Assembly: GCF_009650605.1 (NCBI RefSeq)
Contig: NZ_WAJT01000001.1
Location: forward strand, 186,001-250,000
Reading direction: 5' to 3'
Length of the DNA: 64,000 nt
Source of the DNA: Labrenzia sp. CE80
GTDB lineage: Bacteria > Pseudomonadota > Alphaproteobacteria > Rhizobiales > Stappiaceae
This document shows, one piece after another, positions 51,019 to 59,456 of the stretch (the first letter of the stretch is position 1; every line of letters starts with the position of its first letter). The notes beneath the pieces were generated by a model. That model was not told where the DNA came from and made no database searches. It saw nothing but the letters and a program-made list of their open reading frames with translations. The translations under genes and the position numbers were made by a program.

Positions 51019-51549
51019 TTATTTTTCGTCTGCCGCGGGATGTGCCGCGTGACCGAGCTTGCCTGCAAAGAAAGTCAGGGCGTTGCCTTCGCGCATTTCG
51101 GCGCGAACAACCCTGCCGAGCACGATCAGGTGATCCCCACCTTCATAGGCCGCAACGCGGGCACATTCGAAGCGGGCCAGGCAGTTTTCGATCAATGGAA
51201 CGCCCTGTTCATTGATCGAATGTTCCAGATTTTCAAAGGTATGGGCGTTTTTGGCAAAGCCCTGGCAGAGTTCACCCTGCTCATGGCTAAGCACATGAAT
51301 GGCGTAGTGTTCGGCCGTTTCGAAATAGCTGAAGCGGCGCGATCCCTTGTCCGGTGCCCATAGCACAAGTGGCGGGTCCAGAGAGACCGAAGAGAAGCTG
51401 TTTGCGGTGATGCCGACGGGTCCGTCCTGCGAGGCCGTGGTGATAACGGTGACGCCGGTGGCGAACCGACCGAAGGCATCCCGAAGCAGACGGGTGTTGT
51501 CGGTGTCCGGGGCGAAGCTGACGGGATGGCTGCTGTTCTGCATGTTCAT
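51019..51549 (-). CDS. flavin reductase (SmoA-like)
   Basis: A 176-residue FMN reductase domain protein: FATGVTVITTASQDGPVGIT, ANSFSSVSLDPPLVLW and EHYAIHVLSHEQ. It would supply reduced FMN to the neighbouring flavin-dependent monooxygenase. Its ATG overlaps the stop of the aldo/keto reductase gene as TGATG. The trio of monooxygenase, aldo/keto reductase and flavin reductase, in this order, matches smoC-smoB-smoA of the sulfoquinovose monooxygenase pathway. Confidence 0.85.
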   Translation of the reverse strand: MNMQNSSHPVSFAPDTDNTRLLRDAFGRFATGVTVITTASQDGPVGITANSFSSVSLDPPLVLWAPDKGSRRFSYFETAEHYAIHVLSHEQGELCQGFAKNAHTFENLEHSINEQGVPLIENCLARFECARVAAYEGGDHLIVLGRVVRAEMREGNALTFFAGKLGHAAHPAADEK

Positions 51550-52439
51550 CAGGGCACCTCTGTTCCAAGGGCGGCTTCGTAAAGCCGGTACCAGCTTTCA
51601 CGGTCGAGTTTTACCTTGAGAGCGTCGGAAATGCGTCCGATCCGGTCCAGGTTGTTGGTTCCCATGACGGGGATCAAACGGGCCGGGTGGGCGAGAAGGA
51701 AGGCAACGGCAACGGCAGACCGGTCGACGCCAAATTCTGCGGCCAGGTCATCCATGACCGCACCAAGCGCACCTTCGTCCTTGATCAGGGTGCCGCCACC
51801 GAGTGGTGACCATGCCATGAGCTTGGTGCCGAGCTTTTGATGGAATGCCAGATCGCCATTGGTGAAAGGTGAGATTTCGCCGAGGCTGATCTCGATCTGG
51901 TTGGTGACCAGTGGCGTGTTCATGGCAGACTGCAGCAATTCCCAGTCCCACGGGCGGAAGTTGGAAACGCCGACGCTGCCGACTTTGCCGCTCTTGACGA
52001 GGGCATCGAGTGTCTGGCCAGTCTCGTGATGGTCCATCAAGGGATCTGGGCGGTGGATCAGCAGTAGATCAATGTGCTCGATCCCCATGTCCTTTAGCGA
52101 CATCTCGACGGATTTCTCGATGTGCGCACGTGAGGTGTCGTAGTGCTTCACCTTTGCCGAGGCATAGCGGCCCATCGGCGCGACAATGTCGCATTTGGTG
52201 ATGATTTCCATCTTGCCGCGCAGGGAAGGGTTGGCCTTGAGGGCGGCGCCCAGAATGGCTTCGGCCTGATAGCCGCCGTAGATGTCGGCCTGATCGAAGC
52301 TGGTGATGCCCTGATCGAGACAGCTTTGGATCTTAGCTTCAACATGCGCGGGCGAGGTGTCTGCATCGTCGCCGATGCGCCACATGCCATAGACAAGCCG
52401 GCTCAGTTCCAGCGCTGGTGAAAGGGGAATGCGGTCCAT
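51549..52439 (-). CDS. aldo/keto reductase (SmoB-like)
   Basis: A 296-residue AKR of the YdhF type. Catalytic residues are visible: Asp49/Tyr54 region (FDQADIYGGYQAE), Lys (IITKCDI) and His (LLLIHRPDPLMDHH); SNFRPWD and LMAWSPLGGG line the cofactor site. Its ATG overlaps the stop of the monooxygenase gene (TAATG), so the two are coupled. In the smo pathway the AKR reduces 6-dehydroglucose to glucose; the same role is inferred here. Confidence 0.85.
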   Translation of the reverse strand: MDRIPLSPALELSRLVYGMWRIGDDADTSPAHVEAKIQSCLDQGITSFDQADIYGGYQAEAILGAALKANPSLRGKMEIITKCDIVAPMGRYASAKVKHYDTSRAHIEKSVEMSLKDMGIEHIDLLLIHRPDPLMDHHETGQTLDALVKSGKVGSVGVSNFRPWDWELLQSAMNTPLVTNQIEISLGEISPFTNGDLAFHQKLGTKLMAWSPLGGGTLIKDEGALGAVMDDLAAEFGVDRSAVAVAFLLAHPARLIPVMGTNNLDRIGRISDALKVKLDRESWYRLYEAALGTEVP

Positions 52440-53593
52440 TAGCGGCGAACTCCGTTTCCGAGCGGTGTGGCCGGCGTTTGCGCGGGCACCCGTCCGTAGG
52501 CATGTGGCAGGGAGCAGGTCTTCATGTTCGGCAGCACGCGGGAGCCGAAATGTTCTGCTTCTTCAATGTGAGGGTAGCCAGAGAAGATGAAGGCCCGAAT
52601 GCCCATCTTCTGGTAAGCTTCGATTTTCGACATGACCTGATCGGTCGATCCGACAAGAGCTGCACCGCAACCGGATCGGGCGCGACCGACGCCGGTCCAA
52701 AGGTTCGGTTCGATGTAGCCGTACTCATCGGCGATTTCCCGGTTCTTGGCCTGGTGGCTGACGCCGAGAGAGCTGGAGTCTAGGGCGCGTTCGCGGATGG
52801 CCCGGCCATAGTCGTCGTCCAGCTTGGAGACGATATAGTCGGCGTATTCCTGTGCTTCTTTTTCCGTGTCGCGTACGATCATGTGCACGCGCAGACCGTA
52901 GTCGAGGGTGCGGTCATAGCGCTCGGCAACCGCGTTGACCGCTTTCATGCGGCCTTCCAGTTCCTCGACCTTCTCTGGCCACATCAGATAGACGTCACAA
53001 TGTTCGCCGCAAAGTTCCAGAGCGTCCGGCGAGTAGCCGCCGAAATAGAGCAGCGGGCCGCCTGTCTGATAGGGGCGTACCGGATCGGTTGTCAGCCCGG
53101 AGAACTGGTAGACATCACCCTGATGGTTGATCTCTTCCTGCGTCCAGGCTTGCTTGAGGATCTGTACGACTTCGCGTGAGCGCTGATAGCGGTAGCTGCT
53201 CTCAGCCTTTTCTCCCGGAAAATCGGAGCTGATGATGTTGACCGTGAGCCGGCCCTTCAGCATGTGATCGAGTGTCGCGATGGTGCGCGCCAGCATGATC
53301 GGCTGCGTCTCGCCGCAGCGTACGGCAGCGAGCATGTTGATGGTTTCCGTGATCGGCGCGCAACCGGCAACGAACGACAGGGTGTCCTGCCCTACCTGAT
53401 AGGAGGATGGGCACAGAATGTTACGGAAACCCTGTTTTTCAGCCGTCTTCACGATGTCCGAGCAGTGTTCCCAGGAAGAGCGCAGATGACCTTCCGGGAC
53501 ACCCAGAAACTGGTAGTCGTCCGAGCAGAGCGCGGCGAACCAGGATACCTCGGCTGCGTCCAGATCTGCTGATGTGACCGGCACGACTGTCAT
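52439..53593 (-). CDS. FMN-dependent alkanesulfonate-type monooxygenase (SmoC-like)
   Basis: A 384-residue LLM-class flavin monooxygenase. SsuD-like features: RNILCPSSYQVGQDTLSFVA, TIATLDHMLKGRLTVNIISS, FPGEKAESSYRYQRSREVV and PLLYFGGYSPDALEL. It would cleave a C-S bond with FMNH2 and oxygen, releasing sulfite. ATG 53593 has GGAGGA at good spacing. It heads the operon and is divergent from the GntR gene. The specific substrate, sulfoquinovose, is inferred from gene order; other sulfonates are possible. Confidence 0.85.
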   Translation of the reverse strand: MTVVPVTSADLDAAEVSWFAALCSDDYQFLGVPEGHLRSSWEHCSDIVKTAEKQGFRNILCPSSYQVGQDTLSFVAGCAPITETINMLAAVRCGETQPIMLARTIATLDHMLKGRLTVNIISSDFPGEKAESSYRYQRSREVVQILKQAWTQEEINHQGDVYQFSGLTTDPVRPYQTGGPLLYFGGYSPDALELCGEHCDVYLMWPEKVEELEGRMKAVNAVAERYDRTLDYGLRVHMIVRDTEKEAQEYADYIVSKLDDDYGRAIRERALDSSSLGVSHQAKNREIADEYGYIEPNLWTGVGRARSGCGAALVGSTDQVMSKIEAYQKMGIRAFIFSGYPHIEEAEHFGSRVLPNMKTCSLPHAYGRVPAQTPATPLGNGVRR

Positions 53594-53699
53594 GCGTGAA
53601 TTCCTCCCGAAAGGACTGTTGCTTTTTTTCTTGCGTAGCAGGAGCATTGATGTAAATCAATAGTGTATCAATTTCGAAAGTGACAGGTCGACGCAACCC

Positions 53700-54410
53700 A
53701 TGGCGGGGGCTCCCCACAATCCCAATGCATTGCCGATCTACATTCAGATCAGCGAGCTTCTGATCCGCGATATTGCGGCAGGGCGGCTGATCGATGGCGA
53801 GCGTTTGCCTCCAGAACGGGACCTGGCCGCAGGGCTCGGGACCTCTGTTGGCACCCTGCGCAAGGCGTTGGCGGAGCTGACCAAAAAGGGTCTGCTGGAG
53901 CGGATACAGGGGTCGGGCAACTACATTCGCCAAAAGGCACAGACTGAAAGCGTCTATGGCATGTTCCGGCTGGAGCTGCCCGAAGGTGGCGGGCTTCCGC
54001 GCGCCGATGTGCTTGAGGTAGCTCATCTCGAAAAGCCGAAGGACTTGCCAGCGTTCGGGACGTCGACCTTTGCGTCGCGCGTGCGTCGCCTGCGCTACTT
54101 GAATGACACGATCATTGCGGTGGAGGAAATCTGGCTTGATGGCTCGGTGGGAGAAATCCGCGCCGAGCAGCTGTCGGATTCGCTCTACCATTACTACCAA
54201 AAGCAACTGGGTTTCTGGATCACGCATGCGGAGGACAGGGTCGCCATTGGTGAGGTCCCCGACTGGGCTCCTGCTGCTTTCGAAAAGCCGGCTGGGACCA
54301 TCACCGGCTTTATCGAGCGCTACAGCTGGGTGGAAGCGGCTGAGCCCATCGAATTTTCCAGAACCTGGTTCGACACGGACAAGGCGCTCTACGTGCAGCG
54401 CCTGAAATGA
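53700..54410 (+). CDS. GntR/UTRA-family regulator
   Basis: A 236-residue regulator. Winged HTH of GntR type at ~14-75 (PIYIQISELLIRDIAAGRLI, LGTSVGTLRKALAELTKKGL), then a UTRA ligand domain (FASRVRRLRYLNDTIIAVEE). Divergent from the monooxygenase gene with ~106 bp between starts; likely the operon's repressor, induced by a pathway metabolite. The Gfo/Idh/MocA gene follows after 10 bp. Confidence 0.9.
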   Translation: MAGAPHNPNALPIYIQISELLIRDIAAGRLIDGERLPPERDLAAGLGTSVGTLRKALAELTKKGLLERIQGSGNYIRQKAQTESVYGMFRLELPEGGGLPRADVLEVAHLEKPKDLPAFGTSTFASRVRRLRYLNDTIIAVEEIWLDGSVGEIRAEQLSDSLYHYYQKQLGFWITHAEDRVAIGEVPDWAPAAFEKPAGTITGFIERYSWVEAAEPIEFSRTWFDTDKALYVQRLK

Positions 54411-54420
54411 GGAGTTGAGT

Positions 54421-55542
54421 ATGTCCGGCACGATAAACTACGGCGTTATTGGCTGTGGGATGATGGGGCAGGAGCACCTGCGGAATATCGCCTTGCTGGC
54501 GGATACGCGCGTTGCAGTGATCTTCGAGCCCGATGATGAAATGGCCAAGCGCGCGCTCGAGTTCGCGCCCGATGCGGTTCTCGCGCCCTCCGTCGAGGGG
54601 CTGCTCGAGGTTGAACAGCTGGACTGTCTTCTGATCGCCAGCCCGAACCATTGCCATGTGACCCAGATGGAAGCGATCCGGGCGCAGCGCCCGCTGCCGC
54701 TCCTGGTCGAAAAACCGCTCTTCACCGACTCTGCCGACCTGGCGCAGATCGAGGCCTTCAAGGCGACCTATCCTGCCCCGGTCTGGGTAGCCATGGAATA
54801 CCGCTACATGCCGCCGGTCGCAGCGCTTTTGCAGCAGGCTGACGATGCAACAGGCGGCATTCGCATGCTGACCATCCGCGAGCACCGTTTTCCGTTCCTG
54901 GAAAAAGTCGGCAACTGGAACCGTTTTAACCGCTATACCGGCGGTACTTTCGTCGAAAAATGCTGCCATTTCTTCGACCTGATGCGGTTTGCACTGAAGT
55001 CGGAACCTGTGCGGATCATGGCATCGGCGGCTCAGTCCGTGAACCATCTGGGCGAGGCTTACGGCGGCGAAACGCCCGATATTCTCGACAATGGCTATGT
55101 GATCGTTGATTTCGAGAACGGCAGCCGGGCGATGCTGGAACTCTGCATGTTTGCAGAAGGATCTCGGTATCAGGAAGAGATTTCTGCCGTTGGCCCGGCG
55201 GGCAAGATCGAAGCTCTGGTTCCAGGACCAGGCCGCTTCTGGCCGGAAAACCTCGGCGAACCTCCGGTGCCTCAGGTCATCGTCAGTCCTCGCGATCCAA
55301 AGGGGCCGCGCAGTCTGGAAATCCCAGTGGATCCGGCCCTTCTGGATGCAGGCGATCACAACGGCTCGACCTTCTACCAGCACGAGGGCTTCCTGAGACT
55401 GGTGCGCGGGGAGCAAGCCAGACCAGATGTGTCTCTGGATGATGGCCGCATGGCTGTGCTGATGGGCATTGCCGCCCAGGAGTCTGCCCGCACCGGACAG
55501 GCGGTTATGCTTGCAGACAGCGCTAAGCAGTCAGCAGCCTGA
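54421..55542 (+). CDS. Gfo/Idh/MocA-family oxidoreductase
   Basis: A 373-residue sugar oxidoreductase. Rossmann start GVIGCGMMGQEHLRNIALL, the family motif EKPLFTDSADLAQ (Glu-Lys-Pro), and the HFFDLMRF segment of the catalytic domain (CCHFFD contains the conserved His). ATG 54421 follows GAGGAG at six bases; the upstream TTG is unlikely. It would oxidise a sugar or inositol-like substrate with NAD(P). Co-transcribed with the GntR gene, so it joins the same sugar pathway. Confidence 0.9.
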   Translation: MSGTINYGVIGCGMMGQEHLRNIALLADTRVAVIFEPDDEMAKRALEFAPDAVLAPSVEGLLEVEQLDCLLIASPNHCHVTQMEAIRAQRPLPLLVEKPLFTDSADLAQIEAFKATYPAPVWVAMEYRYMPPVAALLQQADDATGGIRMLTIREHRFPFLEKVGNWNRFNRYTGGTFVEKCCHFFDLMRFALKSEPVRIMASAAQSVNHLGEAYGGETPDILDNGYVIVDFENGSRAMLELCMFAEGSRYQEEISAVGPAGKIEALVPGPGRFWPENLGEPPVPQVIVSPRDPKGPRSLEIPVDPALLDAGDHNGSTFYQHEGFLRLVRGEQARPDVSLDDGRMAVLMGIAAQESARTGQAVMLADSAKQSAA

Positions 55543-55588
55543 AATTGGATGGCGCTTCGGCGTCCTTTCTTCTTCATCCGAGCCCGAG

Positions 55589-55616
55589 ACAGACCGCAGA
55601 CTTCGGCGGTCTGTTT
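55589..55616 (+). terminator. hairpin after the Gfo/Idh/MocA gene
   Basis: ACAGACCGC (55589-55597) and GCGGTCTGT (55606-55614) form a perfect 9-bp stem, loop eight bases, followed by TTCTG. It ends the GntR operon before the copper genes. Confidence 0.6.
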
Positions 55617-55648
55617 CTGATGTTCTGACACTTGCGGTTTTTTGCGTC

Positions 55649-55679
55649 TTGACCTTCCAGTAGATGGAAGCCCTATCTG
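55649..55679 (+). promoter_or_regulatory. CueR-type promoter of copA
   Basis: TTGACC (55649-55654) and TATCTG (55674-55679) are 19 bases apart, the overlong spacing bent into shape by MerR-family activators. The spacer carries the dyad CTTCCA-gtaga-TGGAAG. Because cueR is encoded just downstream, this is very likely its binding site. The predicted transcript has an untranslated leader of fewer than 20 bases. Confidence 0.85.
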
Positions 55680-55703
55680 TTTCCTGGAACAGGCTCACAG
55701 GAA

Positions 55704-58091
55704 ATGGCCCAGGAAATGAAACGCGAAGACAACAGCGCAGAAACCGCATCCCATGCCGCATGTTGCGATAGTCATGAAGTGCAGGCGTCCGACTCAGGTG
55801 CGGTGGCCATTGATCCTGTTTGTGGCATGACGGTGAAACTGGGTGCGGGAAAGCCAAGCCTTGCCTACAAGGGCAAGGACTATCATTTCTGCAGCCAGAA
55901 ATGCCACGACCGCTTTGAAGCGGATCCCTATTTCTTCCTCTCCGGCAACAACAGGCGAAAGCCGCAGAAAGCGTCGGCCAACGCTCTGTTTACCTGTCCC
56001 ATGGATCCGGAAATCATTCAGGAAGGGCCGGGAACCTGTCCGATCTGCGGCATGGCGCTTGAGCCGATGAGCGGCGCGTCCGACGAGCCGAACCATGAGC
56101 TGATCGATTTTACGCGGCGCTTGTGGGTCAGCGCGCTGGCTGCGGTGCCGCTGCTTCTCCTGGCCATGGGGCCGATGGTGGGCCTCCCGATCCGCGACCT
56201 CCTGGGCGAGACCACCTCGGTCATCATCGAGTTCTTGCTGGCAACACCGGTCGTTCTTTGGGCCGCTGCGCCGTTTTTCCAGCGGGGCTGGACGTCGCTG
56301 AAGACTCGGAACTTCAATATGTGGACGCTGATCATGCTTGGCGTCGGTGCGGGCTATCTCTACAGCACCGTTGCAACGTTTTTCCCCAGTCTGTTCCCTT
56401 ACGCCATTCGAAGCGATAGCGGCAATGTGCCGGTCTATTTCGAGGCGTCGGTGGTGATCGTTGCGCTGATTTTCGTCGGTCAGGTGCTCGAACTCAGGGC
56501 GCGTGAGAAAACCGGCGATGCGATCCGGGCTTTGATGGATCTTGCCCCCAAAACGGCGCGCCGGATTACACCCGAAGGCGATGAATATGACGCGCCGCTC
56601 GAGAACGTTCTTTCAGGCGATAAATTGCGAGTGCGCCCGGGAGATAGCGTGCCGGTCGACGGAGAGGTCCTCGAAGGCCGCTCATCGGTGGATGAGAGCC
56701 TGATCACCGGAGAGCCTGTGCCTGTTGAGAAAGATACCGGCGACACGGTCACGGGCGGTACGATCAACAAGAACGGTACGCTCGTCATCAAGGCTGTCAA
56801 GGTCGGCGACGAGACGGTTCTGGCGCAGATCGTTGATATGGTTGCGGCCGCGCAGCGTTCTCGAGCTCCGATTCAAGGCCTGGCGGACCGGGTTGCGTCT
56901 TACTTCGTGCCGGCGGTGGTGGCCATCGCCGCGATTGCCTTTGCCCTGTGGTGGGCGGTTGGCCCTGAGCCAGCGTTTACCCATGCCATTATCGCCGCCG
57001 TCTCTGTGCTGGTCATCGCCTGTCCTTGTGCTCTTGGTCTCGCGACGCCTATGTCGATCATGACGGCGACTGGTCGCGGTGCACAAGCCGGTGTGCTTAT
57101 CAAGGAAGCGGCGGCGCTCGAACGTATGGCCAAGGTCGATACGCTCGTCGTCGACAAGACCGGCACCTTGACGGAGGGACGGCCAGTTTTGAGCGATGTG
57201 GTTTCGCTCGGTGCTGCCGGTGAAACGGATCTGCTGACCCTTGCGGCCAGTCTGGAGGCTGGGTCGGAACATCCGCTCGCCGAGGCAATTGTTGGCGGCG
57301 CCGAGGAACGCGGTATCAAGGCGGAGACGATCGAGGATTTCGAGGCGATCACGGGCAAGGGTGTCATCGGCCGGTTGAAAAATGAGCCGGTGGCGCTGGG
57401 AAACGCAGCGTTGATGGCGGACCTTGGTGTCAACAAATCCGGTGCAGGAGACGCGCCGACCGAACTCTCCGACGCAGGCAAGACCGTTATGTTCCTGGCT
57501 CAAGGTGGGGCGCTCATTGGTTTTGTCGCTGTTGCCGACCGCATCAAGCCAAATGCTGCCGAGGCCATTCGGGCTCTGAAAGCCGAAGGCTTCCATGTGG
57601 TCATGGCCACCGGAGACACGGAACGCACCGCAAAAGCGGTGGCTAACGAGATCGGCATAGATGAGGTGCGCGCGGGCGTTCTACCTGAAGGCAAGCAGGC
57701 GCTGGTCGACGAGCTTCACGCTGTAGGGCGTTCTGTGGCCATGGCTGGCGACGGGGTCAATGACGCGCCAGCCCTCGCTGCAGCAGACGTGGGAATTGCA
57801 ATGGGAACGGGGGCCGATGTGGCCGTGGAGAGCGCCGGTATTACCCTGCTTCACGGAGATCTGGACGGCATCTTCAAGGCGCGGCGCCTGGCCAAGGCAA
57901 CGCTTGCGAACATCCAGCAGAATCTCTTCTTTGCCTTCATTTACAATTCACTAGGTGTTCCCATCGCCGCAGGTGTTCTGTTTCCGCTTACTGGCATGCT
58001 TTTGTCGCCGATGTTTGCTGCCGCGGCCATGAGCCTGTCATCGGTCTCCGTCATTGCCAATGCCCTGCGCATGCGCAGACTGAAGCTGTGA
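55704..58091 (+). CDS. copA: copper-exporting P1B-type ATPase
   Basis: A 795-residue copper pump. N-terminus: a His/Cys-rich stretch, a YHS domain (~36-80: IDPVCGMTVK, YHFCSQKCHDRF) and a heavy-metal-binding domain (~97-122: FTCPMDPEIIQEGPGTCPIC), instead of classic HMA domains. The core has CPC at 440-442 in the membrane, phosphorylated Asp484 (DKTGT), the actuator TGEPV and the nucleotide-domain HP (GSEHPLAEA). It exports Cu(I) to the periplasm, where the downstream multicopper oxidase can oxidise it. Expression is from the adjacent CueR-type promoter. Confidence 0.95.
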   Translation: MAQEMKREDNSAETASHAACCDSHEVQASDSGAVAIDPVCGMTVKLGAGKPSLAYKGKDYHFCSQKCHDRFEADPYFFLSGNNRRKPQKASANALFTCPMDPEIIQEGPGTCPICGMALEPMSGASDEPNHELIDFTRRLWVSALAAVPLLLLAMGPMVGLPIRDLLGETTSVIIEFLLATPVVLWAAAPFFQRGWTSLKTRNFNMWTLIMLGVGAGYLYSTVATFFPSLFPYAIRSDSGNVPVYFEASVVIVALIFVGQVLELRAREKTGDAIRALMDLAPKTARRITPEGDEYDAPLENVLSGDKLRVRPGDSVPVDGEVLEGRSSVDESLITGEPVPVEKDTGDTVTGGTINKNGTLVIKAVKVGDETVLAQIVDMVAAAQRSRAPIQGLADRVASYFVPAVVAIAAIAFALWWAVGPEPAFTHAIIAAVSVLVIACPCALGLATPMSIMTATGRGAQAGVLIKEAAALERMAKVDTLVVDKTGTLTEGRPVLSDVVSLGAAGETDLLTLAASLEAGSEHPLAEAIVGGAEERGIKAETIEDFEAITGKGVIGRLKNEPVALGNAALMADLGVNKSGAGDAPTELSDAGKTVMFLAQGGALIGFVAVADRIKPNAAEAIRALKAEGFHVVMATGDTERTAKAVANEIGIDEVRAGVLPEGKQALVDELHAVGRSVAMAGDGVNDAPALAAADVGIAMGTGADVAVESAGITLLHGDLDGIFKARRLAKATLANIQQNLFFAFIYNSLGVPIAAGVLFPLTGMLLSPMFAAAAMSLSSVSVIANALRMRRLKL

Positions 58092-58101
58092 GGAGAACGC
58101 C

Positions 58102-58497
58102 ATGAACATCAGCGCTGCGGCCCAGCTTGCCAATCTCCCGCCCAAGACAATTCGCTACTACGAGGATATCGACCTGTTGCGCCCAGACCGGTTGGACAAC
58201 GGCTACCGGGATTATTCCGAGAGCGATGTGCATCGCCTGCGTTTTCTGCAGCGGTCGCGAAGCCTGGGCTTTACGATTGAGGAATGCAGGCTCTTGCTGT
58301 CGCTCTATGACGATGACCGCCGGGCAAGCGCTGACGTCAAGGCGATTGCGAATGCCAAGATCCTGGAAGTCGACCGGAAAATTGCGGAGCTGCAAGGTCT
58401 AAAGACGACCTTGAGTGCGCTCGCACGCGATTGCCACGGCGATGATCGACCCGAGTGTCCGATCATGGATGATCTTGCGGGGCATCATGAACAATAG
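58102..58497 (+). CDS. cueR: MerR-family copper regulator CueR
   Basis: A 131-residue MerR protein. Winged HTH (AAAQLANLPPKTIRYYEDID), a dimerisation helix, and the metal loop with Cys111 and Cys119 (CHGDDRPEC, seven residues between), the Cu(I) pattern of CueR. It follows copA by 10 bp; the next gene overlaps its end. It should bend the overlong copA promoter when copper is high. Confidence 0.95.
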   Translation: MNISAAAQLANLPPKTIRYYEDIDLLRPDRLDNGYRDYSESDVHRLRFLQRSRSLGFTIEECRLLLSLYDDDRRASADVKAIANAKILEVDRKIAELQGLKTTLSALARDCHGDDRPECPIMDDLAGHHEQ

Positions 58498-58906
58498 GAT
58501 CCCGATCGCCATCGCCGGTCTTATGCTTGCCACCGGCTTGGTCTGGCGGTTTCTGGCAGCGCAGCCGGAGGACGAGCCGGATTTTGGAACGCCGCTGGTT
58601 GAGGTGCAGGTTCCGCAACTCTTAGGCGTGGATATGGAAGGCAAGGACCTTTTCAACGATAACTGCGCAACCTGTCATGGAGCAAATGCCGCCGGCCGGG
58701 AAGGCGTGGCGCCGCCGCTCGTTCACCGCATTTATGAGCCTGGACATCACGGCGACGAAGCATTTGTCCTTGCAGCCCTGAGAGGCGTTCGTGCGCACCA
58801 TTGGCCTTTTGGCAACATGCCGCCGGTCGAAGGCATTACGCAGGAAGAGGTGGTCAAGATCACCGCTTATGTACGCGCGCTCCAGAAGGCAAACGGCATT
58901 TTCTGA
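58487..58906 (+). CDS. membrane-anchored cytochrome c
   Basis: A 139-residue protein from ATG 58487, overlapping the cueR stop. An uncleaved or weak signal anchor (IPIAIAGLMLATGLVWRFLA) precedes a class I cytochrome c domain with CATCHG and the axial Met in FGNMPPVEGI. It probably accepts electrons in the periplasm from the multicopper oxidase or copper chemistry. Part of the copper operon. Confidence 0.85.
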   Translation: MNNRIPIAIAGLMLATGLVWRFLAAQPEDEPDFGTPLVEVQVPQLLGVDMEGKDLFNDNCATCHGANAAGREGVAPPLVHRIYEPGHHGDEAFVLAALRGVRAHHWPFGNMPPVEGITQEEVVKITAYVRALQKANGIF

Positions 58907-58957
58907 GGGTACCAACAACCTTGGCTGTCATCGCGTGATTGTCTGAGAGGAGAGATA

Positions 58958-59452
58958 ATGAGCTTGGCGAAATTGAGTGTCGTGACCGCCATCGTCTGCG
59001 GTTTCTCGTTGTTTTCGGCAGATGCGCCGGTGGAGGCTCATGGCGGTGCAAAGGGCGTCGTGAAGCAGCGTATGGACGGGATGGTGGAAATGGCGAAAGC
59101 CATGAAAACCGTCGGCGGGATGATCCGCGGCAAGGCGCCTTATGATGCGGCGGAGCTGGCGCGAGCGTCCCGGATTCTGGGCGACCATGGTGGTTCGGCG
59201 CTGACGGCTCTCTTTCCGGAGGGAAGCGTCAAAGCTCCCAGCGAGGCCAAGCCCGAGATTTGGCAGGATTGGGCAGACTTCAAGGCTCTTGCAGACCAGC
59301 TTGAAGCCCGCGCGGTTCTCCTGGGCGAAGTCTCCGGGAATGGTCTGGGGCCGTCAGCCGAAGCGGGAGTGCCGTCTGTTCGCGAGGTCTTTGGCATGAT
59401 TGGAAAGACCTGTTCGTCCTGTCATGAAAAGTATCGGCTGAAAAAGGACTAA
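58958..59452 (+). CDS. cytochrome c' (class II)
   Basis: A 164-residue periplasmic protein. Signal peptide ends VEA-H; the mature four-helix bundle has the haem site near the C-terminus (CSSCHEKYR), the class II layout. Cytochromes c' bind NO or act as electron carriers; here it is wedged between another cytochrome and a multicopper oxidase, suggesting a role in copper redox. GAGG precedes the ATG. Confidence 0.85.
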   Translation: MSLAKLSVVTAIVCGFSLFSADAPVEAHGGAKGVVKQRMDGMVEMAKAMKTVGGMIRGKAPYDAAELARASRILGDHGGSALTALFPEGSVKAPSEAKPEIWQDWADFKALADQLEARAVLLGEVSGNGLGPSAEAGVPSVREVFGMIGKTCSSCHEKYRLKKD

Positions 59453-59456
59453 GGCC

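Noticed and set aside
54310..55416. 368-codon minus-strand open frame
   Set aside because: Antisense to the Gfo/Idh/MocA oxidoreductase and the end of the GntR gene; no family resemblance.
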